A stretch of DNA of 64,000 nt from Noviluteimonas caseinilytica (GCF_018406605.1 NZ_AP024545.1:496001-560000); one strand, 5' to 3'; shown: positions 50,735 through 61,768, numbered from the stretch's first letter. Translations and numbers: made by a program. The notes: generated from the letters alone by a model not told the origin.

Positions 50735-51832
50735 TCAGGCCGGCGCGCGCTCCGGCCACACCGAGCGCGCCAGCAGCTCGTCGTTCCAGTCGAACGCGAG
50801 CGCGCCGTCCTTCAACAGCAACGACGCGAAGTTGTAGACGTTGCGCGCGTACATCTCGCTCGCGTGCAACGCACCCATGCTGGCGAGGTTCAAGGGGCCG
50901 GCAACAATGACGCCGCCGGCTTCGATCGTTTCGCCCGGTTGCGTGCGTTCGCAGTTGCCGCCGGTTTCCGCGGCCAGGTCCACGATCACGCTGCCCGGCT
51001 TCATGCCGTCCACCATCGCCGCGGTGACGATCTTCGGCGCGGGACGGCCCGGCACCGCAGCCGTGCACACCACGACATCGACGAGCTTGAGGTGTTCGGC
51101 GAGGCGGCGCTGTTGTTCCGCGCGTTCCTCGTCGGTGAGCTGGCGCGCGTAACCGCCCTCGCCCGCCGCGCTGACACCGAGGTCGAGGAACTTGCCGCCG
51201 AGCGATTCGATCTGTTCGCGCGTTTCGGGGCGGACGTCGAAGCCCTCGACCTGCGCGCCCAGGCGCTTGGCGGTCGCGATGGCTTGCAGGCCCGCGACGC
51301 CCGCACCGACGATCAACACGCGCGACGGGCGGATCGTGCCCGCGGCGGTGGTGAGCATCGGGAAGAACCGCGGCGCGAGTTGCGCGGCGATCAGCACGGC
51401 CTTGTAACCCGCCATGCCGGCCTGCGAACTCAACACGTCCATCGCCTGCGCGCGCGTGGTGCGCGGCAAACGTTCGAGCGGGAAGGCAACGAGTTGTCGC
51501 GCAACGATCGCGTCGCCACGCGCCGCATCGGCCTGCGGTTGCAGGATGCCGATGAGCACGCCGCCGGATTTGAGCCGCGCGATGCGTTCGGGCGACGGGG
51601 GTTGCACGCACAAGGCGATGTCGGCGTCGCCGACGGCCGCGTCCGCATCGTCGACGATGCGCGCGCCGGCATCGGCATAGGCGGAATCCGGGAAGCCGGC
51701 CCGCATGCCGGCATCGCGCTCGATGCGCACGTCGGCGCCGGCGGCGATGAATTTCTTGCAGGTTTCGGGCGTAAGCGCGACGCGCCGCTCGCCTGGTGCG
51801 GTTTCCCGCGCGATGCCGATCGCAACCGCCAT
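50735..51832 (-). CDS. pntAA: NAD(P) transhydrogenase subunit alpha, NAD-binding part
   Basis: The 365-residue domain I of the transhydrogenase binds NAD(H). It has ARETAPGERRVALTPETCKK, SSQAGMAGYKAVLIAA and VLIVGAGVAGLQAIATAKRL. It resembles alanine dehydrogenase but the three-part pnt set makes PntAA the better call. The ATG has AAGGAG upstream. It is separated from pntAB by the 1.8-kb opposed cassette, so it must be transcribed apart or through antisense DNA. Confidence 0.94.
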   Translation of the reverse strand: MAVAIGIARETAPGERRVALTPETCKKFIAAGADVRIERDAGMRAGFPDSAYADAGARIVDDADAAVGDADIALCVQPPSPERIARLKSGGVLIGILQPQADAARGDAIVARQLVAFPLERLPRTTRAQAMDVLSSQAGMAGYKAVLIAAQLAPRFFPMLTTAAGTIRPSRVLIVGAGVAGLQAIATAKRLGAQVEGFDVRPETREQIESLGGKFLDLGVSAAGEGGYARQLTDEERAEQQRRLAEHLKLVDVVVCTAAVPGRPAPKIVTAAMVDGMKPGSVIVDLAAETGGNCERTQPGETIEAGGVIVAGPLNLASMGALHASEMYARNVYNFASLLLKDGALAFDWNDELLARSVWPERAPA

Positions 51833-51863
51833 GCCTTGCTCCTTGCCAGGGGGAATCGCGCCA

Positions 51864-51890
51864 GGGCCCGCGGGCCCGTGGCGCATCCTA
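51864..51890 (-). promoter_or_regulatory. candidate pntAA promoter and leader hairpin
   Basis: TAGGAT on the minus strand (51885-51890) is followed about 8 nt later by GGGCCCGCGGGCCC (51864-51877), a hairpin at the start of the leader. The pntAA ATG is 32 nt after the hairpin. The -35 is weak. Confidence 0.35.
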
Positions 51891-51916
51891 GCGCGGCGCG
51901 GCGCCGGCCCGGGCGA

Positions 51917-54082
51917 TCAGGCGCCGACGGCGCGACCCAGGCGCAGGCGCATCTGACGCATGGCTTCGTCGAACGGCGCCTGTTCGGTGCCGGCAACGAG
52001 GCGGCCTTCGGCGACCAGCGCGGCCAGTTGCTCGGCCGATGCGACCAGCACGCGCACGCCGCGGCGATTCACCAGCAGGAAGCGACCGCTGAGCGGGCTG
52101 ATCCACGCGACCTTGGCGGCGACGTGTTCGCCCTGCGCATCCAGCAGGCGCAGCCATTCGCCGGGGGAGAGGTGCTTCATGCGATCGGCGATGGCCGGGT
52201 CGAAGTCGAGGCCGGCGTGGCCGCCGACGACGCGCAGCGGACCCTGGTCTTCTTCGTCCGCCACGACCTGCGGCGGGAGCTTGCGCAAGCCGCGGGGGAG
52301 GTCGGGCTGCGCGAGTGCGCGCACCAGGCCGGCGAGCCAGTCGTGCGCGCTGTTTTCGTCCAGGCCGCAGGCGACCAGGCATTCGGTGATCGCAGGCTGC
52401 AGCGCGATCAGGCGATCGGCCACCACCGCACCGCGCCCCTGCGCGGCCATGCCGTCGACGAGGATCAAGGCATCGGCGAGCGCGAGCACGTCGGCGTGCT
52501 TCGGCGATTCGCGCCCGTCGCGCAGCAACGTCTGCAGCAGGTGGTGCTGCCAGTGCTCGACGAGGAAATCGGCGACGGCCTGCGTGAGCGGCGTCTTCGA
52601 CAGGCGCTGGTTGAGCGCGGCGCCGGCCTGCAGGCGCGCCTGCAGCAGGCGTTCCTTGCCGTGCACGGCTTCGGCGGCGCGCTTTTCCAGCACGTCGACG
52701 CGCTTGCGCTGTTGTTCGAGCAACGCTTCGAGTTCGTCGCTGGCCAGCGCGAAGATCTCGAGGTCTTCGTTGTAGTCGGCCACGATGCGCTGCGCGATGC
52801 CGGCGGCGCGTTCGAGCAGTTCGCGATCCTGCGGCGTGGAACCGTCGTTGCCTTCGCACGCTTCGGTGATGACGTCGAACAGGCGGCGCGCGGGATGGTC
52901 GCGGCGCAGGAACATGCCTTCGTCGGTCAGCGCGACCTTGACGTACGGCAACACCAGGCGCGCATACACGCGGCGTGCGCGATCGAGCATGGCGTGCGTC
53001 TGGAACAGCGATTCGAACAGCAGGCCGACGAGGTCGATCGCATCGTTCTCGGGGCCGGCGAGCTGCGTCTGGTCCGGATCAAGGCCCAGGCGGCGCGCGC
53101 CTTCGGTCAGTTGTTCGCGGATGGCGTCGGCCAGGCTGCCGGCGCCGGCCAGCGCGCGGGCATAGGGTTCCGGGCCATCGCGCTGCAGGAGCGAGGTGAC
53201 GCTGATGACTTCCGCGGCGCGCAGGTCGCGGCGCGGCGCGGTCTGCGGACCGGGCGCGCGGCCTGCCGGCACGGGACGGGCGGGAATGGTGCCTTCTCTC
53301 CATGAATGCAACATCGTGCGCAACTCTCCGAAACGTTCCATCGCATCGATATCCGCCGCGATCTCGTCCGGCGGCGGCGGCGGCCGGGTGGAGTCGTCGG
53401 CGACCGCCTTCGCGGCCATGCCCGGGCCGGCCTTGAGGCCGTAACCGGCCGCGGCGAGCAGGGTGTTGATCCGGCCGTACAGATCGGCCAGCACGCGCGA
53501 GAGTTCGAGTTCGTACTGGCGGAACAGCAGCGGACGCAGGGTCTCGGGGAGTTCCGCGTCGTGGAAGGTGGCCAGGAACGCACCGGCCAGGCGCGTGGCG
53601 CTGATCGGGTTGGAACCGGCGCCCGTGCCGAGTTCCGCGGACAGGGCTTCCAGGCGGCCGTCGAGCATTTCGATCTGGCGCGCGTAGCGCTGGCCGATCG
53701 ATTCGGCGAGCTTCTGGCCCGCGTAGTGGTAATCAAGCTGGCCTTCTTCCACCAGGCCCAGCGGCAGGTGGTTGGTGCCGCGGCTGCGCAGGTTACCGGG
53801 CAGCGCGCGGAAGTCGTCGAACCCCTGCGCGATCTGCTGCCGGTAGCGCATGACGAAGGCCGCGTTGCGCTGGCGCAGGTTGAGCAGCGCGATCTGGTCG
53901 CCCCGTCGCAGCTGCACCATCCCGGAGCGGCGCGCGGAGTCTTCGAGGGCGTCGGCGACGGGTGCGTACAATGCCCCGGGCACGCCGCCGAGCTGCTCGA
54001 CGGACAGGCGCTTCATTTCTTCGAGCACGCCCGCGGGATTCGCGCGATCAGCGTGGCCCAGACCCACCGGATGTCCTGACAT
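51917..54082 (-). CDS. DUF1631 family protein
   Basis: A 721-residue, mostly helical, probably cytosolic protein. The composition and blocks such as FLRRDHPARRLFDVITEACE and LPYVKVALTDEGMFLR match DUF1631, sometimes misnamed thymidine phosphorylase in databases. The C-terminal region (about 620-700, with KVAWISPLSGRFLLVNRRGV) resembles PilZ-like beta-rich domains, so cyclic-di-GMP binding is a possibility. GGGGAG lies 6 nt before the ATG. It is divergent from the nitroreductase gene. Function is unknown. Confidence 0.85.
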   Translation of the reverse strand: MSGHPVGLGHADRANPAGVLEEMKRLSVEQLGGVPGALYAPVADALEDSARRSGMVQLRRGDQIALLNLRQRNAAFVMRYRQQIAQGFDDFRALPGNLRSRGTNHLPLGLVEEGQLDYHYAGQKLAESIGQRYARQIEMLDGRLEALSAELGTGAGSNPISATRLAGAFLATFHDAELPETLRPLLFRQYELELSRVLADLYGRINTLLAAAGYGLKAGPGMAAKAVADDSTRPPPPPDEIAADIDAMERFGELRTMLHSWREGTIPARPVPAGRAPGPQTAPRRDLRAAEVISVTSLLQRDGPEPYARALAGAGSLADAIREQLTEGARRLGLDPDQTQLAGPENDAIDLVGLLFESLFQTHAMLDRARRVYARLVLPYVKVALTDEGMFLRRDHPARRLFDVITEACEGNDGSTPQDRELLERAAGIAQRIVADYNEDLEIFALASDELEALLEQQRKRVDVLEKRAAEAVHGKERLLQARLQAGAALNQRLSKTPLTQAVADFLVEHWQHHLLQTLLRDGRESPKHADVLALADALILVDGMAAQGRGAVVADRLIALQPAITECLVACGLDENSAHDWLAGLVRALAQPDLPRGLRKLPPQVVADEEDQGPLRVVGGHAGLDFDPAIADRMKHLSPGEWLRLLDAQGEHVAAKVAWISPLSGRFLLVNRRGVRVLVASAEQLAALVAEGRLVAGTEQAPFDEAMRQMRLRLGRAVGA

Positions 54083-54130
54083 GTGTGACTCCCCGCGACG
54101 CCATGTGACCAAATACGACACTGAACGGCA

Positions 54131-54157
54131 GCATAGTGCCGCTGTATGTCAGTCAAT
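54131..54157 (-). promoter_or_regulatory. weak candidate promoter of the DUF1631 gene
   Basis: TTGACT and TATGCT are seen on the minus strand with about 15 nt between them, shorter than ideal. They lie about 50 nt before the DUF1631 ATG in the divergent spacer. Confidence 0.3.
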
Positions 54158-54182
54158 CTTCCAAACTTCCGATCTGTGAACC

Positions 54183-54776
54183 ATGTCCCGCTCTGACCCC
54201 ACCCCGTCCGACGAACTGCATTTCTTGAACGCGCGACGGTCGGTGCCGGCCAAGCAATTGGGCGAACCTGCGCCGGACGAGGCCACGCAACTGCGCCTGC
54301 TGGCGGCCGCCGTGCGGGTGCCCGACCACGGCAAGCGGGTGCCCTTCCGCTTCATCCGCCTCCAGGGCGACGCCCGCCACGCGCTCGGCGAACGGCTGGT
54401 CGCACGCACCCAGGTGCGCGACCCCGAGGCCGGCGAAAGCGCGATCGAAAAGGACCGCAAGCGCTTCTCCCACGCGCCGCTGGTGTTCGTGGTCGTGGCG
54501 AAGCTGGGGCCCGACGAGAAGATCCCGGAAAGCGAACGCGCCAGTTGCGCCGCATGCGTGTGTTTCGCCTTGCTGCAGGCCGCGCAGGCGCTGGGGTTCG
54601 GCGCGCAGTGGCTGACGGGCTGGCCGGCCTACGATCCGGAGATCACCGCCCTGCTTGGCCTGGGCGAACACGAACACGTCGCCGGCTTCCTGCACGTGGG
54701 CACGCCGAAACTCGACGCACCGGAACGCGATCGCCCCGATCCGCGCGAATTGCTCACCGACTGGACCCCCGCATGA
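54183..54776 (+). CDS. Nitroreductase family protein (YdjA-like)
   Basis: A 197-residue FMN-dependent reductase. The N-terminal LNARRSVPAKQLGEPAPD contains the flavin-binding Arg-Arg-Ser, and the SCAACVCFALLQAAQALGFG and AQWLTGWPAYDP blocks match the YdjA-type nitroreductases. The substrate is unknown. It overlaps the exonuclease gene by 4 nt. Confidence 0.9.
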   Translation: MSRSDPTPSDELHFLNARRSVPAKQLGEPAPDEATQLRLLAAAVRVPDHGKRVPFRFIRLQGDARHALGERLVARTQVRDPEAGESAIEKDRKRFSHAPLVFVVVAKLGPDEKIPESERASCAACVCFALLQAAQALGFGAQWLTGWPAYDPEITALLGLGEHEHVAGFLHVGTPKLDAPERDRPDPRELLTDWTPA

Positions 54777-55699
54777 ACGCACCGCTGCCCGTCGCCGCCC
54801 CGCTCTACCTGGTCGACGCCAGCCTGTACGTCTTCCGCGCGTGGCATTCGATGCCGAATGAATTCCACGACGGCGAAGGCTGGCCGACCAACGCCGTGCA
54901 CGGCTTCGCGCGCTTCCTGCTCGAACTGCTCGAACGCGAACGCCCCAGGCACATCGCCATCGCCTTCGACGAAGCGCTCGACTCGTGCTTCCGCAACACG
55001 CTGTATCCGGCGTACAAGGCCAACCGCGACGCCGCGCCGGAAGAACTCCGCCGCCAGTTCGCGCACTGCAAGGCCTTGTGCAGCGCGCTGGGCCTGGCCG
55101 TGCTCGCGCACCAGGACTACGAAGCGGACGACCTGATCGGCACCGCGCTGCACCACGCGCGCGCCGCCGGCCATCGCGGCGTGATCGTGTCCGCCGACAA
55201 GGACCTGTCGCAGCTGCTCGCGGGCCTGGACGAACAATGGGACTACGCGCGCGGCCAGCGCTGGACCATGGGCGGCGTGAAAGCGCGCCACGGCGTCGAA
55301 GCGCACCAGATCGCCGATTACCTCGCGCTCACCGGCGATGCGGTCGACAACATCCCGGGCGTGCCCGGCGTCGGCAGCAAGACCGCCGCGATCCTGCTCG
55401 CGCATTTCGGTTCGCTCGATGCGTTGCTCGCGCGCGTGGACGAAGTGCAGTTCCTGCGCTTCCGCGGCGCCGCCACGGTGGCCACGAAATTGCGCGCCAA
55501 CAAGGACCAGGCGCTGCTGTGGCGCCAGCTCACGACGATCGCCCTCGATGCGCCGATGGACCAGCGCGATTTCACGCGCGGTGCCGCCGACGCGACGGCG
55601 CTGGTGTCGCTGTGCGACAACCTGCGCTTCGGTCCGCTGACGCGCCGCCGGCTGCAGGAGGCCAGCGGCGTGCAGACGACGGCCACGGTCGCGGGCTAG
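54773..55699 (+). CDS. xni: 5'-3' exonuclease (FEN/Pol I N-terminal family)
   Basis: A 308-residue flap-type nuclease like the N-terminal domain of DNA polymerase I, possibly Xni/ExoIX-like. Metal-binding acidic residues are seen at LYLVDASLYVFRAW (Asp15), IAFDE (Asp66), YEADDLIG (117-120 region) and SADKDLSQLL (140-149). The helix-hairpin-helix is TGDAVDNIPGVPGVGSKTAA (187-206). It is coupled to the nitroreductase gene. It may process RNA primers or flaps. Confidence 0.9.
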   Translation: MNAPLPVAAPLYLVDASLYVFRAWHSMPNEFHDGEGWPTNAVHGFARFLLELLERERPRHIAIAFDEALDSCFRNTLYPAYKANRDAAPEELRRQFAHCKALCSALGLAVLAHQDYEADDLIGTALHHARAAGHRGVIVSADKDLSQLLAGLDEQWDYARGQRWTMGGVKARHGVEAHQIADYLALTGDAVDNIPGVPGVGSKTAAILLAHFGSLDALLARVDEVQFLRFRGAATVATKLRANKDQALLWRQLTTIALDAPMDQRDFTRGAADATALVSLCDNLRFGPLTRRRLQEASGVQTTATVAG

Positions 55700-55702
55700 C
55701 AT
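55697..55702 (+). promoter_or_regulatory. candidate -10 box of the Nudix gene
   Basis: TAGCAT, then 6 nt, then ATG. It overlaps the stop codon of the exonuclease gene. No Shine-Dalgarno precedes the ATG, so a leaderless start is possible. Confidence 0.35.
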
Positions 55703-55708
55703 CGGCGC

Positions 55709-56263
55709 ATGAGCAAACCCCACGCGCACGACGATCACGAAGTCCTCTTCGAAGGCGACTGGCTCCGCCTGGTCCGCCGCGGCCATTGGGAATCGTGCGA
55801 ACGCACGCACGGCAAGGGCATGGCGGTGATCATCGTCGCGTGCACGCCGGACGACGATGTGCTGTTCGTCGAGCAATACCGCGTGCCGCTCGGCTCGAAG
55901 ACGATCGAGATGCCCGCGGGCCTCGTCGGCGACCAGTCGGAAGACGACACGCTCGAAGCCGCGGCCACGCGCGAACTGGAAGAAGAAACCGGCTGGCGTC
56001 CCGATCGCGTGCACGTGCTGATGACGGGCCCGACGTCGGCGGGCATGAGCAACGAGCGCATCGCGTTCGTGCGCGCCGAAGGCCTGGTGCGCACCGGCCC
56101 GGGCGGCGGCGTGGAAGGCGAAGACATCACGGTGCACGCGGTGCCGCGCAAGGACGCCCCGGCGTGGCTGGTGCAGAAGCAGCGCGAAGGCTACGAGCTC
56201 GACCTCAAGCTGTGGGCCGGCTTGTGGATGCTCGAACGCAACCCCGACGGCACGTCGCTTTAA
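55709..56263 (+). CDS. Nudix hydrolase, ADP-ribose pyrophosphatase-like
   Basis: A 184-residue Nudix protein that likely hydrolyses ADP-ribose or related nucleoside diphosphates. The Nudix box is at 74-96 (G74 to W96, with RELEEETGW at the end). The first acidic position of the box is Asp80 rather than the canonical Glu, while the catalytic REUxEE part is intact. VEQYRVPLGSKTIEMPAGLV is typical of NudF-type enzymes. It converges with the iminopeptidase gene with a 4-nt overlap. Confidence 0.9.
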   Translation: MSKPHAHDDHEVLFEGDWLRLVRRGHWESCERTHGKGMAVIIVACTPDDDVLFVEQYRVPLGSKTIEMPAGLVGDQSEDDTLEAAATRELEEETGWRPDRVHVLMTGPTSAGMSNERIAFVRAEGLVRTGPGGGVEGEDITVHAVPRKDAPAWLVQKQREGYELDLKLWAGLWMLERNPDGTSL

Positions 56264-57228
56264 GCGAACGAATCCGTCGCGCGCACCAGCGCGTCCACGT
56301 TCTCCGGCTCGAACGCCGAATGTCCCGACGTGGGCGTGATCACCAGCTCGCCCTTCGGCCACGCGCGCTTGAGGTCCCACGCATTGCGCATCGGGCACAC
56401 CACGTCGTAGCGCCCGTGCACGATCACGCCCGGGATGTCGCCGATGCGATGCGCGTCGCGCAGCAACTGGTCTTCCACTTCGAAGAACCCGCCGTTGACG
56501 AAGTAGTGGTTCTCGATGCGCGCGAATGCCAGCGCGAACGCGGCATCCTCGTGCCCGCTGATGAAGTCCGGGTCCATGCGCAGGAAACTCGTCGCGCCTT
56601 CCCACACGCTCCACGCGCGCGCCGCGGCCAGGCGCACGGCTTCGTCGTCGCTCGTCAATCGGCGGTGGTATGCACTGATCAGGTCGTGGCGTTCCACCGG
56701 CGGGATCGCCTCGAGGTAGTGCTCCCACACGTCGGGGAACAGGCGCGAGGCGCCTTCCTGGTAGAACCATTCCAGTTCCCAGCGCCGCAGCATGAAGATG
56801 CCGCGCAGCACGAGTTCCGTCACGCGTTCGGGATGCTTCTGCGCGTACGCCAACGCGAGCGTCGAACCCCACGATCCGCCGAACACCTGCCAGCGATCGA
56901 TGGACAATTTCGTGCGCAGTGCTTCGATGTCGGACACCAGGTGCCACGTGGTGTTGTCCACCAGGTCCGCGTGCGGCGTCGAACGGCCCGCGCCGCGCTG
57001 GTCGAACAGCACGATCCGGTACTTCGCCGGATCGTGGAAGCGCCGCATCTTGTCGCTGCACCCGCCGCCCGGCCCGCCGTGCAACATCACCACCGGCTTG
57101 CCCTGCGGGTTGCCGCACTGTTCGTAGTACAGGGTGTGGCGGCCATCGACCTTCAGCATGCCGGTGTCGTAGGCCGGCAGCTCCGGGTAGAGCGTGCGGA
57201 GGACAGGATCGCGGGGGGATTCGCGCAT
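56260..57228 (-). CDS. pip: Proline iminopeptidase
   Basis: A 322-residue alpha/beta hydrolase (family S33) that removes N-terminal proline. It has the oxyanion-hole HGGPGGG (50-56), FDQRGAGRSTP (75-85), the nucleophile Ser119 in GGSWGSTLAL and the acid/histidine pair in GRYDVVCP and SGHSAFEP. The ATG at 57228 gives MRESPRDPVLRTLYPELPAY, the usual N-terminus. TAGACT on the minus strand (57257-57262) may be the -10 box. Confidence 0.95.
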   Translation of the reverse strand: MRESPRDPVLRTLYPELPAYDTGMLKVDGRHTLYYEQCGNPQGKPVVMLHGGPGGGCSDKMRRFHDPAKYRIVLFDQRGAGRSTPHADLVDNTTWHLVSDIEALRTKLSIDRWQVFGGSWGSTLALAYAQKHPERVTELVLRGIFMLRRWELEWFYQEGASRLFPDVWEHYLEAIPPVERHDLISAYHRRLTSDDEAVRLAAARAWSVWEGATSFLRMDPDFISGHEDAAFALAFARIENHYFVNGGFFEVEDQLLRDAHRIGDIPGVIVHGRYDVVCPMRNAWDLKRAWPKGELVITPTSGHSAFEPENVDALVRATDSFA

Positions 57229-57259
57229 GGCCGTCGCCTGCGTCGGGGGGACGCGCAGT

Positions 57260-58126
57260 CTAGCCCAGCGCCGCGTCGTCGCCGGGCAGGCGGCCCGAGG
57301 TGACGCGGTCGCGCTGCTCGATGTCCTGCGAGGTTTCGACCCCGTGGAATCCGGCCGTGGCGAACAACGCACGCACCGCGCCGCCCTGGTCCTGGCCGTG
57401 TTCGAGCAACAGGATCCCGCCCGGCCGCAGGCAGGCGCGCGCACCGGCGAGGATGGCGCGGATCGCATCCAGGCCGTCGCGGCCGGAGGCGAGCGCGGAT
57501 TCGGGTTCGTAACGCAGGGCTTCCAGGTGCAGGTCGCCCAGCGCGATGTAGGGCGGGTTGCTGGCGATCAGGTCGAACTGTTCGCCGCCCAGCGCCTCGC
57601 ACCAGTCGCCGACGCGGAATTCCACCTGCGGCAGGCGCAGTTCGCGTGCGTTGGCGCGGGCGACATCGAGTGCGGCGACGCTCGCGTCCACGGCGACGAT
57701 GTGCGCACGCGGGCGTTCGTACGCGAGGGCCAGCGCGATCGCACCGCTGCCCGTGCCGAGGTCGGCGATCGCGACATCGCGATCGCGCGGCAAGTGCGCG
57801 AGCGCGAGTTCGACGAGGAGTTCGGTTTCCGGCCGCGGCACCAGCGTGTCGGGCGTGACGTGCAATTCGAACCGCCAGAATCCCTTGCGGCCCGTGATGT
57901 ACGCGAGCGGTTCGCCCGCGATGCGCCGCGCGAGCGCGGCTTCGAAACGTGCGGCGACGTCGGCGTCGAGCACGTCGTCCATGTGCGCGTAGAGGTAACT
58001 GCGCGACTTGCCCAGCACGTGCGCGAGCAACCACTCCGCATCCGCCGGTTGCTCGTGGGCGCGCTCCACCCGAGCGCGCGCATCGCGAAGGACTGCTTCG
58101 ATGCGCGCGTCGGGGGGAGGCGTCAT
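57260..58126 (-). CDS. prmC: Release factor glutamine methyltransferase
   Basis: PrmC (HemK) methylates the GGQ glutamine of release factors RF1 and RF2. The 288-residue protein has an N-terminal helical domain (about 1-75) ending GEPLAYITG, the SAM-binding ADLGTGSGAIALALA (121-135) and the substrate-binding NPPYIALGD (190-198). The ATG has TAGGAT 6 nt upstream and no Shine-Dalgarno. Its RF1 substrate is encoded at 35945-37030. Confidence 0.96.
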   Translation of the reverse strand: MTPPPDARIEAVLRDARARVERAHEQPADAEWLLAHVLGKSRSYLYAHMDDVLDADVAARFEAALARRIAGEPLAYITGRKGFWRFELHVTPDTLVPRPETELLVELALAHLPRDRDVAIADLGTGSGAIALALAYERPRAHIVAVDASVAALDVARANARELRLPQVEFRVGDWCEALGGEQFDLIASNPPYIALGDLHLEALRYEPESALASGRDGLDAIRAILAGARACLRPGGILLLEHGQDQGGAVRALFATAGFHGVETSQDIEQRDRVTSGRLPGDDAALG

Positions 58127-58145
58127 GCCGTCATCCTACGCCCAT

Positions 58146-60830
<2,685 letters not shown>

Positions 60831-60929
60831 CGGGGAAGCTCCGTGGGCGAAACGGCCGAGCTTACGGGGGGCTTGCCCGAAGGACGCATGACGAAAGTCC
60901 TAGTTGCTGCGCGCCGTCGCCGATTTCCG

Positions 60930-61412
60930 CTAGGGGTCCTCCGCCCCCAGCGGCAGGTAAAGCGTCGATGCCGCCGCGCTCGTCCGACGGAACCCGTAGG
61001 CCAGATAGAAATCGACGGCCGGTTCCAGCGCATCCACGAGCATCACGCGCACGCCCAGGGTCGTTCGCATCTCCAGGCTACGGTGCACCGCGAAACCGAG
61101 GAGCAGTTCGCCCAGGCCTTTGCGCTGGTGTTCGCGTGCGATCGCCAGGCGACCCATGCGGACGGCTGGCACGGGATAGCGGGGCAACAGTGCGCGATCC
61201 GCGGGTTGGAGGTCGGCCAACTGGAGATGCGCGGCCGACAGCGAAAAATACCCAAGCACCGCTCGACGCTGCGCCAACACGTGCGTGGTGGCGATGCCGT
61301 TGCAGTGGTTCGTCCAGGCGTAGTGCTGCAGGTAACGATCGAGCGATGGTTCGCCGCTCGCAAAGGCGGCGAGGTCGTGACGCTCCGGATCAAGCAGACC
61401 GAGCGTCGGCAC
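60930..61412 (-). CDS. GNAT toxin (TacT-like)
   Basis: A 160-residue GNAT-fold protein of the kind that acetylates aminoacyl-tRNA in type II toxin-antitoxin systems. FASGEPSLDRYLQHYA at the N-terminus, the acetyl-CoA loop EHQRKGLGELLLGFAV and the C-terminal Tyr in VDFYLAYGFR match TacT-like toxins. The start is GTG, 3 nt after the antitoxin stop. Which tRNA is targeted cannot be said. Confidence 0.87.
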   Translation of the reverse strand: MPTLGLLDPERHDLAAFASGEPSLDRYLQHYAWTNHCNGIATTHVLAQRRAVLGYFSLSAAHLQLADLQPADRALLPRYPVPAVRMGRLAIAREHQRKGLGELLLGFAVHRSLEMRTTLGVRVMLVDALEPAVDFYLAYGFRRTSAAASTLYLPLGAEDP

Positions 61413-61415
61413 GCC

Positions 61416-61691
61416 TCATCGCCCCGTGCGCGCCAGTGCGCGCGCGAGCTTTTCGTTCGGCGCGAAGGGCGCATCCAGCGCGGCCATGAACCGCCTGGTC
61501 TGTTCGGCATCGAGTTGCGACGCGGCGTGCGCGGCGAGGATGGCGTCCGCCTCGCGAAGCATGATTTCCCGGATGAACACGGAAACCTGCTGTCCCTTGA
61601 GCGCTGCGGCGGACTGGATTCTTTGCTTTTCCATGGGATTGAGCCGCAGGTCGAATCGACCTGCCTTGGCGTCGTTGGGGGTCGGCTTCAT
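61416..61691 (-). CDS. DUF1778 antitoxin (TacA-like)
   Basis: A 91-residue antitoxin with an N-terminal ribbon-helix-helix (about 10-50, with RFDLRLNPMEKQRIQSAAAL and SVFIREIMLREADAIL) and a C-terminal helix (about 65-91) that would wrap the toxin. It lies directly upstream of the GNAT toxin gene. A promoter and a GTACGG/CCGTAC repeat lie just before its ATG, as expected for autorepression. Confidence 0.88.
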   Translation of the reverse strand: MKPTPNDAKAGRFDLRLNPMEKQRIQSAAALKGQQVSVFIREIMLREADAILAAHAASQLDAEQTRRFMAALDAPFAPNEKLARALARTGR

Positions 61692-61703
61692 GGGATGTCT
61701 CCT

Positions 61704-61722
61704 GTACGGCGATCTTCCGTAC
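61704..61722 (-). promoter_or_regulatory. candidate antitoxin operator
   Basis: GTACGG and CCGTAC are separated by 7 nt, between the promoter and the start codon of the DUF1778 gene. The ribbon-helix-helix antitoxin probably binds here to repress the operon. Confidence 0.55.
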
Positions 61723-61729
61723 GGAGCGC

Positions 61730-61759
61730 ATTTTGCTGACCTGGCGGGTGGGGTGTCAA
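61730..61759 (-). promoter_or_regulatory. promoter of the toxin-antitoxin pair
   Basis: TGTCAA on the plus strand is TTGACA on the minus strand (61754-61759), 18 nt from CAAAAT (61730-61735). It lies right after the terminator of the TonB-dependent receptor gene. Confidence 0.6.
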
Positions 61760-61768
61760 ACGTAAACA

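Noticed and set aside
50735..51832. Alanine dehydrogenase instead of PntAA
   Set aside because: The related fold is expected, but pntAB and pntB nearby make a three-part transhydrogenase more likely.
54629..57118. Long frames on both strands over the exonuclease and Nudix genes
   Set aside because: The exonuclease and Nudix proteins on the plus strand have clear catalytic motifs; the opposite frames do not.
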